From Microplitis mediator (taxonomy: Eukaryota; Arthropoda; Insecta; Hymenoptera; Braconidae): a stretch of 64,000 bases of DNA. Made by a program: the position numbers and the translations under genes. The DNA lies in NCBI RefSeq assembly GCF_029852145.1, contig NC_079977.1:19780781-19844780 (forward strand), read 5' to 3'. The notes beneath the pieces are model-generated. The model had not been told where the DNA came from. It did not search any database and saw only the letters and a program-made list of their open reading frames with translations. Below are positions 37,491 through 49,180 of the stretch, piece by piece; the stretch's first letter is position 1, and the number at the start of each line of letters is the position of its first letter.

Positions 37491-37548
37491 TTGGTATTTT
37501 TTATCACAAGAACTCTATGAAAAATCGCTATCTAAGTTCTTTGTGTAT

Positions 37549-38298
37549 AGGGGAGGGTGGGGCAAAGCGGCCCCCCTGAAATTTTGACCAAAAAAAAAAT
37601 TTTTTTTTTTTCGACTAATTACTATAAATCCGATATGTTTGCGCATTTTTACCCCTACGCATGAGATTTGGGGCAAAATGGACAAGCCAAAAATTTTGAA
37701 AAAGTGATTTTTTCATATTTTTATCGTCAAATTGAAAAAAAATAATTATAATTCCACATTTCTAGCCCTACGCATAACACCTGGGGCAAAATGGACCAGC
37801 CGAAACTTCCGAAAAAATTATTTTTTCATATTTTTCGGCCGTTTCTCTATGTAAGAGGAAAATTTGGTCACTAAAAATTTATAAAAATTAATTTTTTTTT
37901 TTAGTTGATAAATTTTTGAAATAAAGTAAAATTATAGAATTGATTTTTTTTTTTATTAAATAACGATTAGTAATTATGGTAATCGAGAGTGAACGATTTT
38001 TTACGCTTTAAAAAATTTTTTTCGAGTAATATAAAACCAAAAATAGTTGTCAACAGAAAGAAATACATTCTTAATGATGAAAACAATTTAAAAAAAAAAT
38101 AACGAAAAAAAAAAATTTTTTTTATCACTTTTTGAAGGGGGGTCGCTCTGCCCCACAAAAAAAAAAAATTTTTTTCAGAATTTTGGCAAAATGTCCATAA
38201 ATTTGTTCGAAATAGGACAAAAGTAAAGTGATCGTATGGTTGAAAGCCACAAAAAATAATAATTGGCTTAGGGGGGCCGCTCTGCCCCACCCTTCCCT
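37549..38298. mobile_element. E-family TIR element, copy 3
   Basis: AGGGGAGGGTGGGGCAAAGC at the left pairs with CTCTGCCCCACCCTTCCCT at the right. GGGGCAAAATGGAC words recur inside. A partial relative starts at 63878 and another lies at 57424-57525. Confidence 0.85.
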
Positions 38299-38703
38299 AA
38301 TTCTAATTAATTACAAACGGAAAACTGATTGTTCACAAAAAATTTAGCTGCCGTTCGTATTTTTACTGTTGTTATTATCATTTTTATTTTTTTCTCCATC
38401 AACTACTAGCAGAAGCACTAGTGACATCTAATACAAAAATGCGGTTTATTTGATGAAAAGTTAAACTGAAAACAAGAAATGTAAAAATCAGATTTACAAT
38501 TTACAGGTTTCATAAAAATAAAATAAAAGTAATGATCAACAATAAAATGAGCGATTGAGGTGTGCACTTTTGGATTTCCCAACATTTTTTTAAAATCAAT
38601 ATTTAATTTATTAAGACGTACAAAAAATCTTATTGTTTAATTATTCATCTAATGAAAATAGTCAGTTTCCAATATTCAAAATTGTCGAATATCAAAATGA
38701 TAA
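38299..38703. other. 3' flank of SPH-1
   Basis: AT-rich, no gene. Ends at the SPH-1 stop codon. A TTAATATT/AAGACGTACAAAAAAT block near 38610 also appears near 42030 downstream of SPH-2, marking the tandem unit. Confidence 0.55.
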
Positions 38704-41134
38704 TTAAGATGAATTGACTATTTGTTCTCGAATCCAATCAACGTAATTATTGATGTTTATATAAATTCCAGGTATCGTTGATCCATAACCAACAGTCCAA
38801 GCAAACAATCCCATAACTTCCCACCGACCGTTTTCTCGTTCACAAACCAGTGGAGCACCATCATCACCCTGAAAATAATTCAAGAAACAATAAAATCAAT
38901 TAATCCATGATAGATTGAATTAATTATATGAACAATTATTTAATTACGTCAGATGTATATTTTCCTGGTTCAGCACCGGCACAAATAAAGCTCCTTTTAT
39001 CCAATTTATAATTGTGCGTTAGTCTTGTAGTTTGCAGACGCTCTTCACATATATTAGCATCAACAATCGGAACATCAACTTCTTTTAATGGCTTATTAAA
39101 ACGTCCAGAAGGATCAAAATCTTCTTCATTCCATCCTGATACCCAACATCTTCTTTTTGGTTTAGGAGCTCCTTGTGGCAAACATGCGATATTTATATGA
39201 GGGCTGATGGCTAATGGCACGGATTCAGAGAGTCTTATCACTGCTAAATTATTCGGTGCTGTTTTAGACTTAAATTTTGGGTGAATTATAACATAACGAG
39301 CTTGGTAATCATATACTTGACAGGAAGCATCGTCTCCATATCCAAGACTATCTCCTATATGAATTCTTATTGAACTGGATCTGTAATGGTTATTTCATCG
39401 GTTAATTACGCAGTGAAATTATTCTTGCTTTAAAAACTATGGTGTCATAGCAAAGCCGGACTATCCTGGCCACCTGATGGAAATTGAATCAAAATTAAAA
39501 AAATGCAACTTACGGTATCGATTTAATTTTATGAGCAACAGTCAAAACATGACTACTTGTTATTAGAACTCCCGCACCAGCAGTGCGATAACTTGCACTG
39601 CTAATACGTTCTAAGATGGTAACATGCCATGGATATTCTCCAATATCAGCAGTGCCCCTTACATTGTCATAAGTAGTATCTATTAATTTTCTAGCACCAC
39701 ATATTTCACTTGTCAACCCCACGGCGAAGTCACAATATTTAGCTTTGCCAACTGGACACTCTTCAGATGGCCGTTCCTATTGATAATATTGATTGATAAT
39801 TCAATCACTAATAACATTGATTAACTTTATTTTTTCAAGAAAAATTACCTCATTTGTTATTCTACTCGATAAGCTAATACTGTCAGAAAATGTGCATAAT
39901 TTATTTAGATCATCACAATAGCAACTTGGTGAACCTGGTCCGACTTCTAAAAGTAGAGAATGAATATTATTTAGGGATGTGCGAATACTTTTAACTCCTT
40001 AAGTAACACATGCTTGAGCAAGATTCTGTTGCCGGTGCACTAAGCTAATACCCTCGTCACTAGTGACTTTTTCTACGTTTGGGTCTTGCGCAAGATGATT
40101 TAGCAAGAATAATCATCAAGACTTGTGTATGACTTGCTCAAGAGATTGTACACAAGAATATTGAAGATATCTTAGATACGGTGCAGTTGAAAAGTTTCTG
40201 GCGCATTTCTCGCCATGAGCAACTATTTTGAACTATAGTCTTCCTCCAGAATTGAGTTATAATCTGGCATGAAGTTCTTGTGTATCTAGTCACAAGAATC
40301 TGCAGCAAGACACATACGTGGAATAAGACCTAGCACCTATCGATCTTGAGAGCAGACTTGCCCAGAAATTTGTTTTATAGGTATTCATTCAAAATTTCAA
40401 TTCTATAGGGCTTATGGAAGAAAAACGTGGAAATTCATGTAAGAAGGGCACTTTAATATGTTTTACTTGCTAGTGATAGAACTAACTATTTATTTAACAA
40501 TTAAACGTTATTGAACCCAACAGCGAATCGTATAATACTGACGGTTAATAACAATTGATATAATAAGAGGATAGGCGAGAATGGCTAAATGATGTCACGT
40601 TAGGTCCTCTTGGAGGGTCCCATCGGAATACCTCTTATTCATCCGCTTTAATGTCCTCACCCTTCTCTGGTGAGGGTGAACTTCGTCACAGGCTGGGGGT
40701 AGCCTCAGATGTCAGAGGCTACGGACTTCAAGATGCCTTCTGGCCAAAAGGTTCGGTATTCAGGAAAGAGTAGCTTACATTAATATGTTTGATCCCCCCC
40801 CCCCCAAACTTCATAACAGTCAGTTTTCTAAAGAAAAGTTCCAACATTAATTTTCACGTATTCTAACCAATATTCACTCTAAATTTGAAGTCTGTAGTTC
40901 TTATGATTGAAAAACGTCCAAATTTTAACAAAATAAAACATTTTATGTAATAAACAGTAGGGTTTTATTTTGCCGTCAGTTTCCTTGTATAAAATAAATT
41001 ATTAACTATCAATTACCTCTTCGTTCACGTAATATCTTAGTAACATTATGCAACATAAATCCACTTGTTTGTTTTAAAATTATAAATAATAAAATAAATT
41101 TCAATAAATTTATTTCAAAAACTTTTTTAGACAT
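38704..41134 (-). CDS. SPH-1: clip-type serine protease homologue, catalytically dead, 358 aa
   Basis: Minus-strand exons: 41017-41134 (leader), 39849-39946, 39514-39776, 38948-39380 and 38704-38868. Phases are 1, 0, 2 and 0, for a total of 359 codons with stop. Leader: signal peptide and propeptide ending RERR. Then a short Cys-rich segment (SCYCDDLNKLC), a linker with ECPVGKAKYCDF, and a trypsin-like domain from IGEYPWHV. Of the catalytic triad, His is kept (VLTVAHK), Asp is Asn (NNLAVI) and Ser is Gly (GDDGAPL), so proteolysis is not expected. Cys42 and Cys58 are both absent, and both partners of the Cys191-Cys220 bridge are also lost here (SPH-2 retains the latter). Related homologues act as cofactors or inhibitors in the melanization cascade; that role is an inference by family. 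SPH-2 is the tandem sister. Confidence 0.88.
39985..40380. repeat. Dispersed repeat, second copy (see 18815-19372)
   Basis: Located in intron 1 of SPH-1. Shares the AACACATGCTTGAGCAAGAT and GATATCTTAGATACGGTGC blocks with the 18.8-kb copy but is shorter. Confidence 0.8.
40381..41016. other. Intron 1 of SPH-1 with a GC-rich block
   Basis: Bases 40590-40790 are markedly GC-richer (TTAGGTCCTCTTGGAGGGTC, CTGGTGAGGGTGAACTTCG) and end near a run of ten C. It may be the 3' end of a non-LTR retrotransposon; no coding frame supports this. Confidence 0.4.
41017..41134 (-). CDS. Prepro-leader exon of SPH-1
   Basis: 118 bp, ATG at 41132-41134. Hydrophobic LLKFILLFIIL, sequon NVT, end LRERR, donor GTAATT, phase 1. 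It joins the 39946 acceptor in frame. Confidence 0.88.
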
Positions 41135-41180
41135 TTTCTTGATATTAATGAATTATATCGTTTAATATTCTTTTAACAAT

Positions 41181-42010
41181 CTTTTACGACGCTTACTGTA
41201 CACTGGTTCAGATTATAAATAAATAGAACATTATTTTTTTTGGGTATATATATGCATCAATATGTGTGTCATAATTGTAATGATCATATTTATTACCATT
41301 TGGAACTGAAATGGGAAAGAGGGGCGTGTCTTTAAAAAAAGTAGTTGACTATTGTGTTGAAAATTGTTATCTATGTACGCACATATGATGAGAGCGTTGG
41401 TAAGAAATTCAAGTGTAAGCCCAATAGAATGTGCACAATAAAAACGAATTGATGTTTTACCACCAGATGTCATGTCCCAAGTTGTTATCTTCTAATACTT
41501 GACAAATAAATGGAAAAATGTGAATACATTTTCAATCTGTCCGAGCTCAAACATTATCAAACAATAGTATTTTTGAGCTCAAAAAAAGTTGAGACGTAAT
41601 CTTGAATGGCTCGAACCACCGGCCATCAGCGAGAACGATGCTGGCCACGTATTTTTGGACTGCTCAACCTCTCGCAGGTATAAAATAAATTGAATTAATT
41701 TCAATAATACTTATACAAATAGAAAAATCTACAAAAATTTCATTTCTTTAATAATATCAATATGTTTTTTCAATTTCCAAGGTCTTCCTTTGTTCCCAAT
41801 CACTAAAACTGGGTAGACGGAATTGATTCTTCATTAAGTCGTTAATGAATGCCCAGAAGGCTTTCGTTTAATTAGTTCATACATTTTCTTTCAACTTTGT
41901 TTTCGACATTCAATACCTTTATAAAAAAAACAAACAACAAAAATTTGACGAATTCAATTCTGTATCAATTTGAATAATCATCTACTAAATTTTTGCAATC
42001 AGTTATTTTG
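41181..42010 (-). promoter_or_regulatory. 5' flank of SPH-1 shared with EB-2 and EB-1
   Basis: The core-like block at 41181-41220 (minus strand TTTATAATCTGAACCAGTGT) and distal blocks such as ACCACCAGATGTCATGTCCC and TTTGTTCCCAATCA match 27611-28270 and 10850-11390. A short foreign segment (41560-41700) interrupts it. Confidence 0.65.
41585..41700 (+). pseudogene. Possible non-LTR retrotransposon 3' relic
   Basis: A short open stretch reads ENDAGHVFLDCSTSR, like the C-terminal Cys/His motif after reverse transcriptase in insect LINEs. It interrupts the conserved 5' flank. Too short for family assignment. Confidence 0.35.
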
Positions 42011-42859
42011 TTTATTAATATTCATTTTATTAAGACGTACAAAAAATGTTATAATTCAATCATTGATCTAACCTAAATCCACGGAAAAAATAGCAGTACC
42101 CATTGCTACGCAGAACAGTAATGTAATTAAGATAATATACAAAATAACCAAATCTCTCATGAAACCGTAAGGATTGCTACGACGATAGCGATAGCTACTT
42201 TTCTATCAGCAGTGAGTACTGTGGCTATCTATAGTGAGTAATGAGTTCCATGACACACTTCTAATCCCGCTTCGCTTGTCTTATTACAGAATGTTCACTC
42301 ACGAGACATGCGCAGTGCGTGAATGAGGCTAATAACATGTCCGGCTATTGCGCAACAGTGAAGTATACAGTACTTATAACTCTGTAGTAACATAAAGAGT
42401 CGCGTCGAAAGAGTAATAGTTGCGTTCCAGGAGGTAAACATTGAATATTTCTAAACTATTACTCATAGATGTATAATTTCGTAGCATGTTCCCAAGGAAT
42501 ATTTGCAATTTAGTCCCTAGCTCTACATACATCATTGTAGGATGCCCTACACCTCACCTGGTGGTGAAAGTGCAGGAGCATGAGAAAACCACAGAAAAAA
42601 TCCATAAGAGTAGTCAGTACAGGTGAAGCTCCAGTGATCGATAATATTCCTATTCTACCGGTCACTAGATCTTTATTCCACAACTAGGACTCAGAGACCT
42701 CTGTTTGAGCCCGACACGTGGATAAGCGGTAACACAGCCGATATTTGGTTATTTCATACATTATAATGTCTACAGTACTGTTCTGCATCGTAGTCGTTAC
42801 TGCTTTTTTCCGGGTAGTATATTTTTAATAATAGAAATCGATAAATCTTAAGAAGACAA
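42011..42859. other. Intergenic between SPH-1 and SPH-2
   Basis: No gene seen. At 42620-42740 a stretch with ACTAGGACTCAGAG and GTTTGAGCCCG has weak pol III B-box character and may be a SINE piece. Confidence 0.5.
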
Positions 42860-45800
42860 TTAACATGAATTGAAGATTTGTTCACGAATCCAATCAACAT
42901 AGGCAATGATGTTGACATAAAGACCAGGGATCGTTTGTCCACATCCAATACCACCAACAACCAATCCCACAACTTCCCACCGACCGTTTTCTCGTTCACA
43001 GACTAGTGGGGCGCCACCATCACCCTGAAAAAATTTGAGAAACAACAAAATCAATTAACCCATAAGAAATTGAATTAATTATGAAAATTGTTATTCAATT
43101 ACAGTGCAAGAATCTTTTCCTGGTTCAGCACCGGCGCAAATAAAACTTTTCTTATCCAATTTATAACTATGCGTTAGTCTTGTGGTCTGCAGACGCTCTT
43201 CACATAATTTAGCATCAACAATCGGAACATCAACTTCTTTTAATGGCTGAGTAAAACGTCCAGAAGGATGAAAATCGTCTTCATTCCATCCTGATACCCA
43301 ACATCTTCTTTTTGGTTTAGGAGCTTTTTGTGGCAAACATGCGATATTAATATGAGGACTGATGGCTAATGGCACTGACTCAGTGAGCTTTATCAATGCT
43401 AAATTATTTTGTGCTGTTTGAGCATTAAATTTAGGGTGAATTATGACATAACGAGCTTGGTAATCATATACTTGACAGGGAACATCGTCTCCATATCCAA
43501 GACTATCTCCTATATGAATTCTTATTGAACTGGATCTGTAATAATTATTTCATCGGTTAACGACGCGGTGAAATTATTCTTGCTTAAAAAACTACGGTGT
43601 CATAACAAAGCCGGTCTATGCTGGCCACCTGACGGAAATTGAATTAAACACATACAGAAATTACCACAATCATAGCAATATTTCCAATGGTTACAGTAAT
43701 TTTCCTTTTAAAAATATCCATATGGGAATCCAGCCTATAATCCTGTAGGTCATGACACTATAGTATTTCAAACAAGAATAATATTTCCAAGTATATAACG
43801 ATCTTGTGAAAATCTGACGCGAATCATCTTAGTATAATAATTGCTTTCTCCTGATTATAAGCTTCGTTTAAGTCCGATTGAAAAATTTTTAATCGGACTC
43901 AATCTGAAATTTCCGATTGCATTCGATCGAAAATGATAAAGGTACAAAATTTATATCATTTTTTCCAATTGAATTCGATTGAGTTTCAATCAGATTTAAT
44001 TGGAGTTTTTGATCAGTGTCTGCTTCTAAATATGGTTATGCTACAGACTATCAGTCAAATGGAAATAATTTTAAACTCGTACTTGAAATTAAATTGAAAA
44101 ATAAACTTACGGTATCGTTTTAATTTTATGAGCAACAGTCAGAACATGACTACTTGTTACTAGAACTCCTGCGCCAGCAGTGCGATAAGTTTCACTGGTA
44201 ATACGTACTAAGATGGCAACATGCCATGGATATTCTCCAATATTAGCAATACCATTCTCATAAGTAGTATCTGTTAATTTTCTGCCACCACATATTTCAT
44301 TTGCCATCCCCACAGCAAAATCACAATATTTAGCTTTGCCGAGTGGACACTCTTCTGGGCATTCCTGTTAATAATATAACATTATCGAATCAATATTCTG
44401 TTTAATTGTATTTCAGATAACTAGTGCTATCGAGTATAATACTCGAGTTTCGGGTCTAGGAACATGGGCGCCAGCGACTGTTACCAACCAAACGAGAGTC
44501 CTATACTCGACATTACTATAGTTGAGTCTGCAGAAGAATGGGTTTTTCTCCCACTACTTAGCTATGATGAAGTCCATGACTTTACACTAACGCGCATGCG
44601 TAGTAATGACAATTGTAGAAATATTGTGGGAGAAAAGCCCATTCTTTTGCAGACTCAACTATATTTGTCTGCAACATTTTATATATAGTAAGTGCTCAAA
44701 ATAAAAACGCTGTTAAATTCCTGAAGACATCATCATACAGTCGCAATTGTTATAATAATTCGTCTTTATAAAAATTAATGTGTTATTTATTTTGTTAGCT
44801 TTGAGTAGAGGCGCGATCACCTCGATAACGTATCTTGTACATTTCAATAACTTGGACTACAGAGAGGGGATATGCCACACCCATTTTTCTGAAATTCCGG
44901 GTAGAGAGGATGCACTAGTGCTGTAAGAAAAATTGAACACTGCATCCGACCAATCAGTAATGATCAGTGTTTAATAATAACGTTCATGAAGCCGAAATTA
45001 GGCATTTAATAGCGTTTACTTTGAGCATGTACCATAGGGTAGGAGTAACGTTTTTCATCACTTTAAGGCCAATTTTAGACGCTTGAAAAATTTTAATAAT
45101 ATAATTTGTAAAAATGCGCAATCACATAATTAATTTTTTAATTAAATTCAAAAATGCATTTATCACTCTATTGCAATAGAAGGTTTATTTTATATTTTTT
45201 CATTAATGAAAATAAAGTATTAAATGTCCGAAAATTGAACAGTGGCCACAAATGGATTTTCTACCCAAAATAAGTTATTTTTAGAAATATTCACCTGATT
45301 TGTTATCCGTAAGTCAATACCACCATCAGAAAATTTGCACAATTTAGTTAGATCATCGCAATAGCAATTTGGTGATACTAGTCCGGCACCTAAAGTAATT
45401 AAAAAATAAATTAGTATTGTAGGATTTGAGAATAATTCGTAAGATTTCTAATAATGTATCATGTTTCGATACAGACATCGGAAAACCTGAGGCTAAATAA
45501 GTCACCAGTTCTAAAGCAAGAAAAATTTTATTGTTCAAATATGCTTAAGTACGGTTCGTAAAATAAGTGGGATCAAGTTAATTTAGGGCTTCACTCGAGC
45601 CGAGACAAGACAAGATTGGGAAAGTCTTGTCTTGATCTCGAAAGCTTTGATCTCGTCTTGATCTTGACTTCAAAATGTAAGTCTTGCATCGATTTCGAAA
45701 AATAAGTTATTAATAATATTGTCTTGTATTGTCTCGTCAAGATCTCGTCTTGGTCTTGAATAACCTGAAATTTTCTTAATATCAGTCATAATACAACACA

Positions 45801-47613
45801 CAGTTGAGAATTTTTTTTTCAATAAAGGAAAAACTTAATATTTTTTAAATCTTATATAAATATACCTGATCGCTTCAAGTACTTCTAAAATGTTTTAACT
45901 TTTTAACCCAATAAACATTATTATAATTAATTAATAATCTTTTTGAAAGCATGGAGTCTTATTACGAGTAATTCTCATATACTTATACTTATTTTTTTAT
46001 GTCTTGTCAAGACTTAGCGAGATGTTTTTAATGATATTGGTCTTGGTCTTGAATTGCGATCTATAATATCGTCTTGGTCGAGTCTTGACAAATCGAGACG
46101 AGGTCAAGACAAGACCAATACAATCTCGATCTTGAGTGAAGCCCTAATTAGTCCAGACAACTCAATAAATCGAAAATTTTTGATTTTATCTCAAACTCAG
46201 TTTTTTTTAGTCTTTAGTTAAATAATTTAAGTAACAATAGCTTAAAAACAAAAAAAATTTCGGTTATAGGAAAATTTTGGATAAAGTACACTACCATATA
46301 TTTTTTTTTTCGATACTGTGAAAATATTATTCCTGATGACAAAAAAAAAAATTATTGTGCAAGTTTGAGCCCTTAATATTCATATCAAGAGGTGGATTGT
46401 TACGACTGCCAGTTTTTTTACTGAAATTTCATTTTGTACCTAAAACTCGTAAATCGTCTATCTGGAAAATTTGAGCAATGTAGATTCTTAGAGGAAATTG
46501 AATTCTCTACAAAAAATCTCTCTTAGTAAATTGACGTAAAATGAGCCGATTCCTTGTAACCGTGCCTTAAACATTGATTTGTTTTTAAATTTTTTGTTTC
46601 ATCTATTTTGGATTTTTGTAACTACTAGAAATATTAAAATTTCTTTTAGTTAAGATACATATTTTCAAAGGAAATTTAATGCTCTACAAAAAAGGTCTCT
46701 TAACATTTTTTGCTAAACTCACTCCTCCGAAAGTTATTCAAGGTTAAAGTTGAGTTAAAACGACTTCAATAACCTTGAATAACTTTCGAAGGAGTGAATT
46801 TAGCAAAAAATATTAAGAGACCTTTTTTGTAAAGCATTAAATTTCCTTCAAGAATATACATTGCTCAAATTTTTCAGATCGATGATTTACGAGTTTTGAG
46901 TAAAAAATGAAATTTCTGTCAAAAAACTAATAGTCGTAACGATACACCTCTTAATATCAATATTAAGGGCTCAAACTTGCACAACCTTTTTTTTTTTTTT
47001 TGGTCATCAGGAATAATATTTTCACAGTATCAAAAAAAAAAAAAAAATTTAGTCGATTTTTTTAGCCCAGTCTAATATATATGTTTTTTATTTATTTCAA
47101 ATGGTATCATTTTGCTCTACACCGGCTTTCCTTTGCACTGAGAAAAAAATTTATGTGCTGCGAACTAGCGTACGTTTGCTCAAACGAGACGTACACAAAA
47201 AAAAAGTACATTTTGGCTCAAAAACTTTTCACTCACCCCAAGAAAATTTTTCTTTGTCCCAATAAATTTTCTGTGTAATGAATTGCACACAGAAACTTTG
47301 TTAAGACTAGAAAAAAATTCTCGACGCAAGTAAACATTCTCTTAGGATGAATAAAAATTGTATGTGCCGAGAAATCTTTTTTTTCCGTGTATTTCACTAA
47401 AAACGGTGGCTTCAATGAGAGAACTGAATTTTGGTCACAGCACATTTTTTTTTTTTTTTATTAGTGTACAATATTTACTTATAAATATCAATTACTTCTC
47501 CGTTCACGTGATAGATTAGTGACATTGTGCAACAAAAATCCACTTGTTTGTTTAATTATTATGAACAATGAAATTAATTTTAATAAATTTATCTTTAAAA
47601 TTTTCTCCGTCAT
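42860..47613 (-). CDS. SPH-2: clip-type serine protease homologue, catalytically dead, 354 aa
   Basis: Minus-strand exons: 47496-47613 (leader), 45295-45389, 44111-44364, 43103-43535 and 42860-43024. Phases equal those of SPH-1, and the total is 355 codons with stop. Domain order is as in SPH-1: signal and propeptide (RERR), NCYCDDLTKLC segment, linker ECPEECPLGKAKYC, trypsin-like domain from IGEYPWHV. His is retained (VLTVAHK), Asp is replaced (NNLALI) and Ser is Gly (GDGGAPL). The Cys191 (DSC) and Cys220 (GIGCG) pair is retained, unlike SPH-1, and an extra Cys is the last residue. Clip-type homologues bind or modulate prophenoloxidase-activating proteases and occur in both hemolymph and wasp venom; which applies here cannot be told. 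Introns hold several MITEs. Confidence 0.88.
43866..44012. repeat. Small palindrome-rich MITE
   Basis: AAGTCCGATTGAAAAATTTT at the left and TCAATCAGATTTAATTGGA at the right, with internal GATTGCATTCGATCG and GAATTCGATTGAG words. Located in intron 3 of SPH-2. Confidence 0.5.
44516..44668. repeat. Hairpin MITE with 37-bp arms
   Basis: AGTTGAGTCTGCAGAAGAAT at the left pairs with ATTCTTTTGCAGACTCAACT at the right. GGGTTTTTCTCCCAC is mirrored by GTGGGAGAAAAGCCC. Located in intron 2 of SPH-2; the 74-codon frame over it is not a gene. Confidence 0.85.
45584..46146. mobile_element. MITE with TAGGGCTTCACTC ends
   Basis: TAGGGCTTCACTCGAGC and GATCTTGAGTGAAGCCCTA are inverted. TCTTGTCTTGATCTCG words fill the interior in both orientations. 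Located in intron 1 of SPH-2. Confidence 0.85.
46300..47047. mobile_element. Near-complete foldback palindrome
   Basis: GATACTGTGAAAATATTATT at 46312 pairs with AATAATATTTTCACAGTATC at 47011. Similarity runs almost continuously to a centre near 46755 (for example AATAACCTTGAATAACTTTC against its inverse). Located in intron 1 of SPH-2, so the transcript would contain a roughly 350-bp stem. Confidence 0.88.
47496..47613 (-). CDS. Prepro-leader exon of SPH-2
   Basis: 118 bp, ATG at 47611-47613. Hydrophobic LLKLISLFIII, sequon NVT, end SRERR, donor GTAATT, phase 1. It joins the 45389 acceptor in frame. Confidence 0.87.
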
Positions 47614-47670
47614 GTTTTTGTTATTTATAAATAAATAAATTATTTTATTTTGTTTAATTTTAAAAATATT

Positions 47671-47712
47671 GCACGATGTTGATTCAACACTGACTGAAAC
47701 TATAAATGGAAA
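47671..47712 (-). promoter_or_regulatory. Core-promoter-like block of SPH-2
   Basis: The minus strand reads ATTTATAGTTTCAGTCAGTG then TTGAATCAACATCG. This block is shared by the four leader exons and contains a TCAGTG initiator-like word. The TATA-like word is only about 12 bases before it, so the exact start site is open. Similarity to the other three flanks ends a little beyond 47,720. Confidence 0.5.
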
Positions 47713-47719
47713 AAACATT

Positions 47720-49180
47720 TTTTTTCAGTACATATATATATATATATATGTATGAATAGTCGTGGTGCGAGTAATTGTAAATGATTTTTCATGCGTAACC
47801 AGGCAATGCATTTAAACATTATTACCAAAATTTTAATATTCACATTGAAATAAAATAAATAGATGAAGGTCAACTGGGGCAATGAATTAATAAGTGAAAG
47901 TTGGGCATCGGAGTGTGTTAGAAAAAATGAAATTATTTGTAATAGAAAACAATGTGTGGGGTTTTTGACATCTTTACAATAGATAAAAAAGTTTTTTATA
48001 AATTAATAAGTTTCCGGTTTCGCAAGATTATTTACTATTTGATATTTTTGCTTAATTGAATAACTTTGTCATTGGGAATTCCGTCAATTGAAATAAGTAA
48101 AAAAAATTGTGTAGAGAAGGGGGGGGGGGGAAATGGGGTACCCCCAAAATTTGATAGAATTTTTTTTTAATGCTGTAGAAACATTACAAAGCACTTTTGT
48201 AAATACAATTGAACATTATTTTGGATTTTTTTACACCGTCAAAAAATTCTATTTCGTAAAAAAATAGTAAGAAATCAATTTGATTTTTATTCTTATCAAT
48301 TTACAAAAAAAAAAAAAAAACTCTCAGAGTCAAATTACTTCAGATGTGTGTCAGTAATCAACTTGAAGATAATATTTACAATTCTTTGAATTTTGAAATT
48401 AAATTAACTTTTAATAATTTCTTAATAGATAATTGTTTTACTACTGATCATTATGCAGAGAAAATTATTGTTGACATTTCTTTTCCAATGGGAATGACGT
48501 ATTGTTCTTTTTATTTTTTTTTACAGTGAAAATTTGTCGAAAAATGTTTCTTTAATTCGCGACATCAAATTTATACTGAATTGACCCTAAGTGTAAGGAA
48601 GGGAGAAGCGGTAGAGATTATACGCTTGAGAAAAAAATTTTTGAGCCCCCAAATAAATATTTGACATTTAGTTTAATCTTTAAAAATAATCGTGATAAGT
48701 AATGAGTAATGAGAATATTAAAATTAAATTCAATCTCTTCCCATGAGCAGTAATTCAGATATCAGTATGCGTATTTTATTAAATCATTTAGATAAAAATT
48801 TTTGGATCTTCCCTCATTTAATTAGATGTAGTAAATTTTCAAATAATTTTTTTTTGTCGAATTAAGAAAATTAAATAAACAAATCAGATTTAAAGAAAAA
48901 GTATCTACACAGAAAAAAAAAAATTCTTGACTGAAGGTAAATATTCTTGATTCAAGAAAATTTTTTTGGAGACCTAAATTTTCTCAGATAAAGTAGAAAT
49001 CTTCTCCGACCAAAACGAATTCTCTTGGCTCAAGAAAATCTTGACTTGGTTCCCGAAAACGTTTGTCTTCAAAAATATTTTCTTGACTCAAGATATCTGT
49101 TTTTTCTGTGTAGTCATTTATTATTAACTGATGTTTTAAAGAATTAATAAAAAATAAAGATGTACAGTAGACATAAATAA
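47720..49180. other. Intergenic with repeat fragments
   Basis: Bases 48112-48330 are a partial E-family end (a G-run and GGGGTACCCCC). Bases 48906-49113 are a MITE with CTACACAG/CTGTGTAG ends and TCTTGACTCAAG words. Bases 48640-48930 and 49110-49180 match the 3' flanks of OBP-2 and OBP-3. No gene is seen. Confidence 0.6.
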
